DNA of 64,000 nucleotides from Planctomycetaceae bacterium (GTDB lineage: Bacteria; Planctomycetota; Phycisphaerae; UBA1845; UTPLA1), in the NCBI GenBank assembly GCA_006969385.1, contig CP030884.1:3472001-3536000 (forward strand), given 5' to 3'. Positions 62,311 to 64,000 of the stretch are shown here, piece after piece. Position 1 is the stretch's first letter. Each line of letters begins with the position of its first letter. Below the pieces are notes generated by a model. That model was not told where the DNA came from. It was given only the letters and a program-made list of their open reading frames with translations, and ran no database searches. A program made the position numbers and the translations under genes.

Positions 62311-63963
62311 ATGTTGCAGGCCCGACTTCAGACCGGGGCGTTTTTGTTGTTGTTTGCCGTAACGAGTTTGCTGGCCACGGCACTGTATGCTGATGGACCG
62401 GCGTTGTTGCGCGAATATATTGAGATTCCCGTTGATATATCGAGTGATAGCGATCGCGATGAGCCGACCGGCGCGCCGCGCGGACTCGTTTGCCCCGGCC
62501 CATTCACCGCAACGCATACGACCACGCCCTTCGATCAGGGCGGTGCATCCGTCTTCGCGCAGGGTGGTTTCCTAGAGGGCGAATGGGCGGCGGCAACCTA
62601 CGTCGTTCCCGCCGATCGTTTTCCGTTGATTTTGGAAGTCGGCGAAATCTTGTTGGCCTCGCCGACCATCACGGCTCCGTCGCAAACGCAATACACCGTC
62701 GGTGTTTGGCAAGGTAATCCGGCTACCGGCACGATGGTCGCACAGTTCTCGTCGAACGGTACGGATATTCCGCACGCCGATCATCCGATCGGTCAGAACG
62801 TGGCGTTGCGGATTCAATTTCAGGTCGATCCCGGTGATCCGGACCAGGTCGTGATCAGCAACGATGGGAGCAATAGTTTTACCGTGGGTTTCCGCATCGA
62901 TTCGCATAACAACCAGCTGTTTGGAACTTGTGGCATTGCCTGTAACGAGCCCTTGGGCCTCTTGTGTACCGGTAACAACATGATGCCCTCGACCGATACT
63001 GACGGTCAGGCGCAACCGACAAACAATTGGCTATTTGCCATTAACTGTCCCGGGCTTAGCGCGGGCTGGTATAACTTTGCACAATTGTCGGGCTTGGGCC
63101 TTACGCTGTCGGGTGACTGGATGATTCAGGCATCGTATAGATGCATCAATGAGCCGACCGGTGCGTGTTGTTTAACGGCCTCTTGCATCGAGCAGACTGA
63201 AACTGCCTGCGATGCGTTGAGTGGTCTTTTTCAGGGTGGTGGCACGGCATGTATGACCACCAACTGCCCTGTGGTGGGCGCGTGCTGTCAGGAAAATGGC
63301 GACTGTTCGCTGCAGCCGACTGCGATGGCGTGTGCGATGGCGGGCGGCACGTATCAGGGCGACTTCGTTCCCTGCGATCCAAACCCGTGCCCGCAGCCGG
63401 GTGCATGTTGTTTGACCAACGGAACCTGCCTCGACTTATCCGAAGCAACCTGCAATAGCTTGGCCTTTGACTTCCGAGGTGAAGGCACTGCGTGTGTTAA
63501 CGGCGGCTTCTGTCCGATCGGTGCGTGCTGTTTGCCGGATGGATCCTGTACCGATGGCTTGGGCGCTGACGAATGCACCGCTCTAAGTGGCACGTATCAA
63601 GGTGACGGTGCGATGTGCTTTGGTGTTACCTGTCCGCAGCCGACGGGGGCTTGCTGTGTCGCGTCGAGCGGCACTTGCATCGGTGGTCAGACGCAAGCGA
63701 ACTGCATGATTATTCCCACCGCCACTTGGGCCGGCCCGCAGAGTTTCTGCCCCGACGCATGTAACACCGACCCGTGCGATGGCGTTACGCTAGGTGATTA
63801 CAACGGCGACACGCTCATCGACGGCGACGACTTGGCGTTGTTCACCGCCGCGATGGTGAGTGGAAGCCCCAATCAGTTGGAATTGTGTGCGGGCGACTTC
63901 GATGGCAGCCAGCAACTCGATACCGGTGATATCGCCGGGATGGTCGCGACGCTCTTGCCCTAA
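62311..63963 (+). CDS. Secreted protein with five cysteine-rich repeats and a dockerin-like C-terminus
   Basis: A 550-residue exported protein; GGAGG is 6 bp before the ATG. Signal peptide to about residue 28 (..LLLFAVTSLLATALYA). Residues 30-280 are a beta-rich domain with no recognised family ('AAATYVVPADRFPLILEVGE', 'ALRIQFQVDPGDPDQVVISN'). Residues about 282-490 are five repeats of 38-42 residues, each starting GACC and containing six cysteines ('GACCLPDGSC', 'GACCLTNGTC', 'GACCQENGDC' and so on). The end has two EF-hand-like calcium motifs (DYNGDTLIDGDDL and DFDGSQQLDTGDI), as in type I dockerins. No cohesin gene is in the window. It is likely an outer-surface or extracellular protein. 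Confidence 0.87.
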   Translation: MLQARLQTGAFLLLFAVTSLLATALYADGPALLREYIEIPVDISSDSDRDEPTGAPRGLVCPGPFTATHTTTPFDQGGASVFAQGGFLEGEWAAATYVVPADRFPLILEVGEILLASPTITAPSQTQYTVGVWQGNPATGTMVAQFSSNGTDIPHADHPIGQNVALRIQFQVDPGDPDQVVISNDGSNSFTVGFRIDSHNNQLFGTCGIACNEPLGLLCTGNNMMPSTDTDGQAQPTNNWLFAINCPGLSAGWYNFAQLSGLGLTLSGDWMIQASYRCINEPTGACCLTASCIEQTETACDALSGLFQGGGTACMTTNCPVVGACCQENGDCSLQPTAMACAMAGGTYQGDFVPCDPNPCPQPGACCLTNGTCLDLSEATCNSLAFDFRGEGTACVNGGFCPIGACCLPDGSCTDGLGADECTALSGTYQGDGAMCFGVTCPQPTGACCVASSGTCIGGQTQANCMIIPTATWAGPQSFCPDACNTDPCDGVTLGDYNGDTLIDGDDLALFTAAMVSGSPNQLELCAGDFDGSQQLDTGDIAGMVATLLP

Positions 63964-64000
63964 GCTCGATTACAATTGAATGTAGGAACCACCGCCGCAG

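Overview
The window looks like a chromosomal segment of a Planctomycetota bacterium, probably a member of Phycisphaerae. The evidence is indirect. It carries cysteine-rich 'GACCL' repeat and dockerin-like secreted proteins, small membrane proteins ending in a 'CRKCRYDLRG..CPECG' zinc ribbon, many multiheme cytochromes, and a SpoVG with a zinc-ribbon insertion next to ispE. No rRNA, tRNA, CRISPR array, integrase or transposase was recognised. Genes are mostly GC-rich. An island at about 25.2-28.1 kb reads visibly more AT-rich.

Layout. 1-1.3 kb: 3' end of a thioredoxin gene and a CPBP membrane protease. 1.4-11.2 kb: multiheme cytochrome region, with two secreted cytochromes on the minus strand (7 and about 9 hemes) diverging from a plus-strand operon of three genes (8-heme/cytochrome b fusion, 3-heme membrane-anchored protein, NHL-propeller/20-heme fusion). 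11.3-14.7 kb: a frameshifted lipoprotein gene and an exported catalase-peroxidase whose conserved cross-link Met is Val. 15.1-19.8 kb: glucan phosphorylase, a sugar-nucleotide epimerase and LpxI. 20.1-25.1 kb: DUF309, a probable gene remnant, and the two lysine catabolism genes lat and amaB. 25.2-28.1 kb: tandem DUF4253 genes, DUF2237 and a lipoprotein. 28.4-32.3 kb: UDP-glucose dehydrogenase, UDP-glucuronate epimerase, YggL-like protein and GDP-fucose synthase. 32.5-35.6 kb: groES, a small unknown gene, groEL, and a receiver-like protein. 35.8-39.9 kb: acetolactate synthase-like enzyme, zinc-ribbon membrane protein, aldehyde dehydrogenase. 40.1-46.9 kb: GH26 glycosidase, WalJ-like hydrolase, NadE, a probable selenocysteine-containing redoxin, and small proteins. 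47-51.3 kb: TPR protein and a large glycine-rich surface protein. 51.5-57.9 kb: acyl-CoA degradation genes (two crotonases, 3-hydroxyacyl-CoA dehydrogenase, thiolase) and a lipoprotein. 58.1-64 kb: glutamate dehydrogenase family enzyme, DUF368 transporter, IspE, SpoVG, and a dockerin-like secreted protein.

How the parts fit. The cytochrome region encodes a membrane-to-periplasm/extracellular electron-transfer route, and the exported KatG beside it would handle peroxide in the same compartment. lat and amaB convert lysine to 2-aminoadipate. The 51-57 kb genes form a beta-oxidation-type pathway ending in thiolysis. The nucleotide-sugar genes and LpxI supply the cell surface.

The strongest unusual signals are the in-frame UGA with a SECIS-like hairpin in a redoxin gene (44.1-45.1 kb), the KatG lacking the Met of the Met-Tyr-Trp adduct, the SpoVG with a four-cysteine insertion, the NHL/20-heme fusion operon, and several families of short palindromic repeats scattered between genes.
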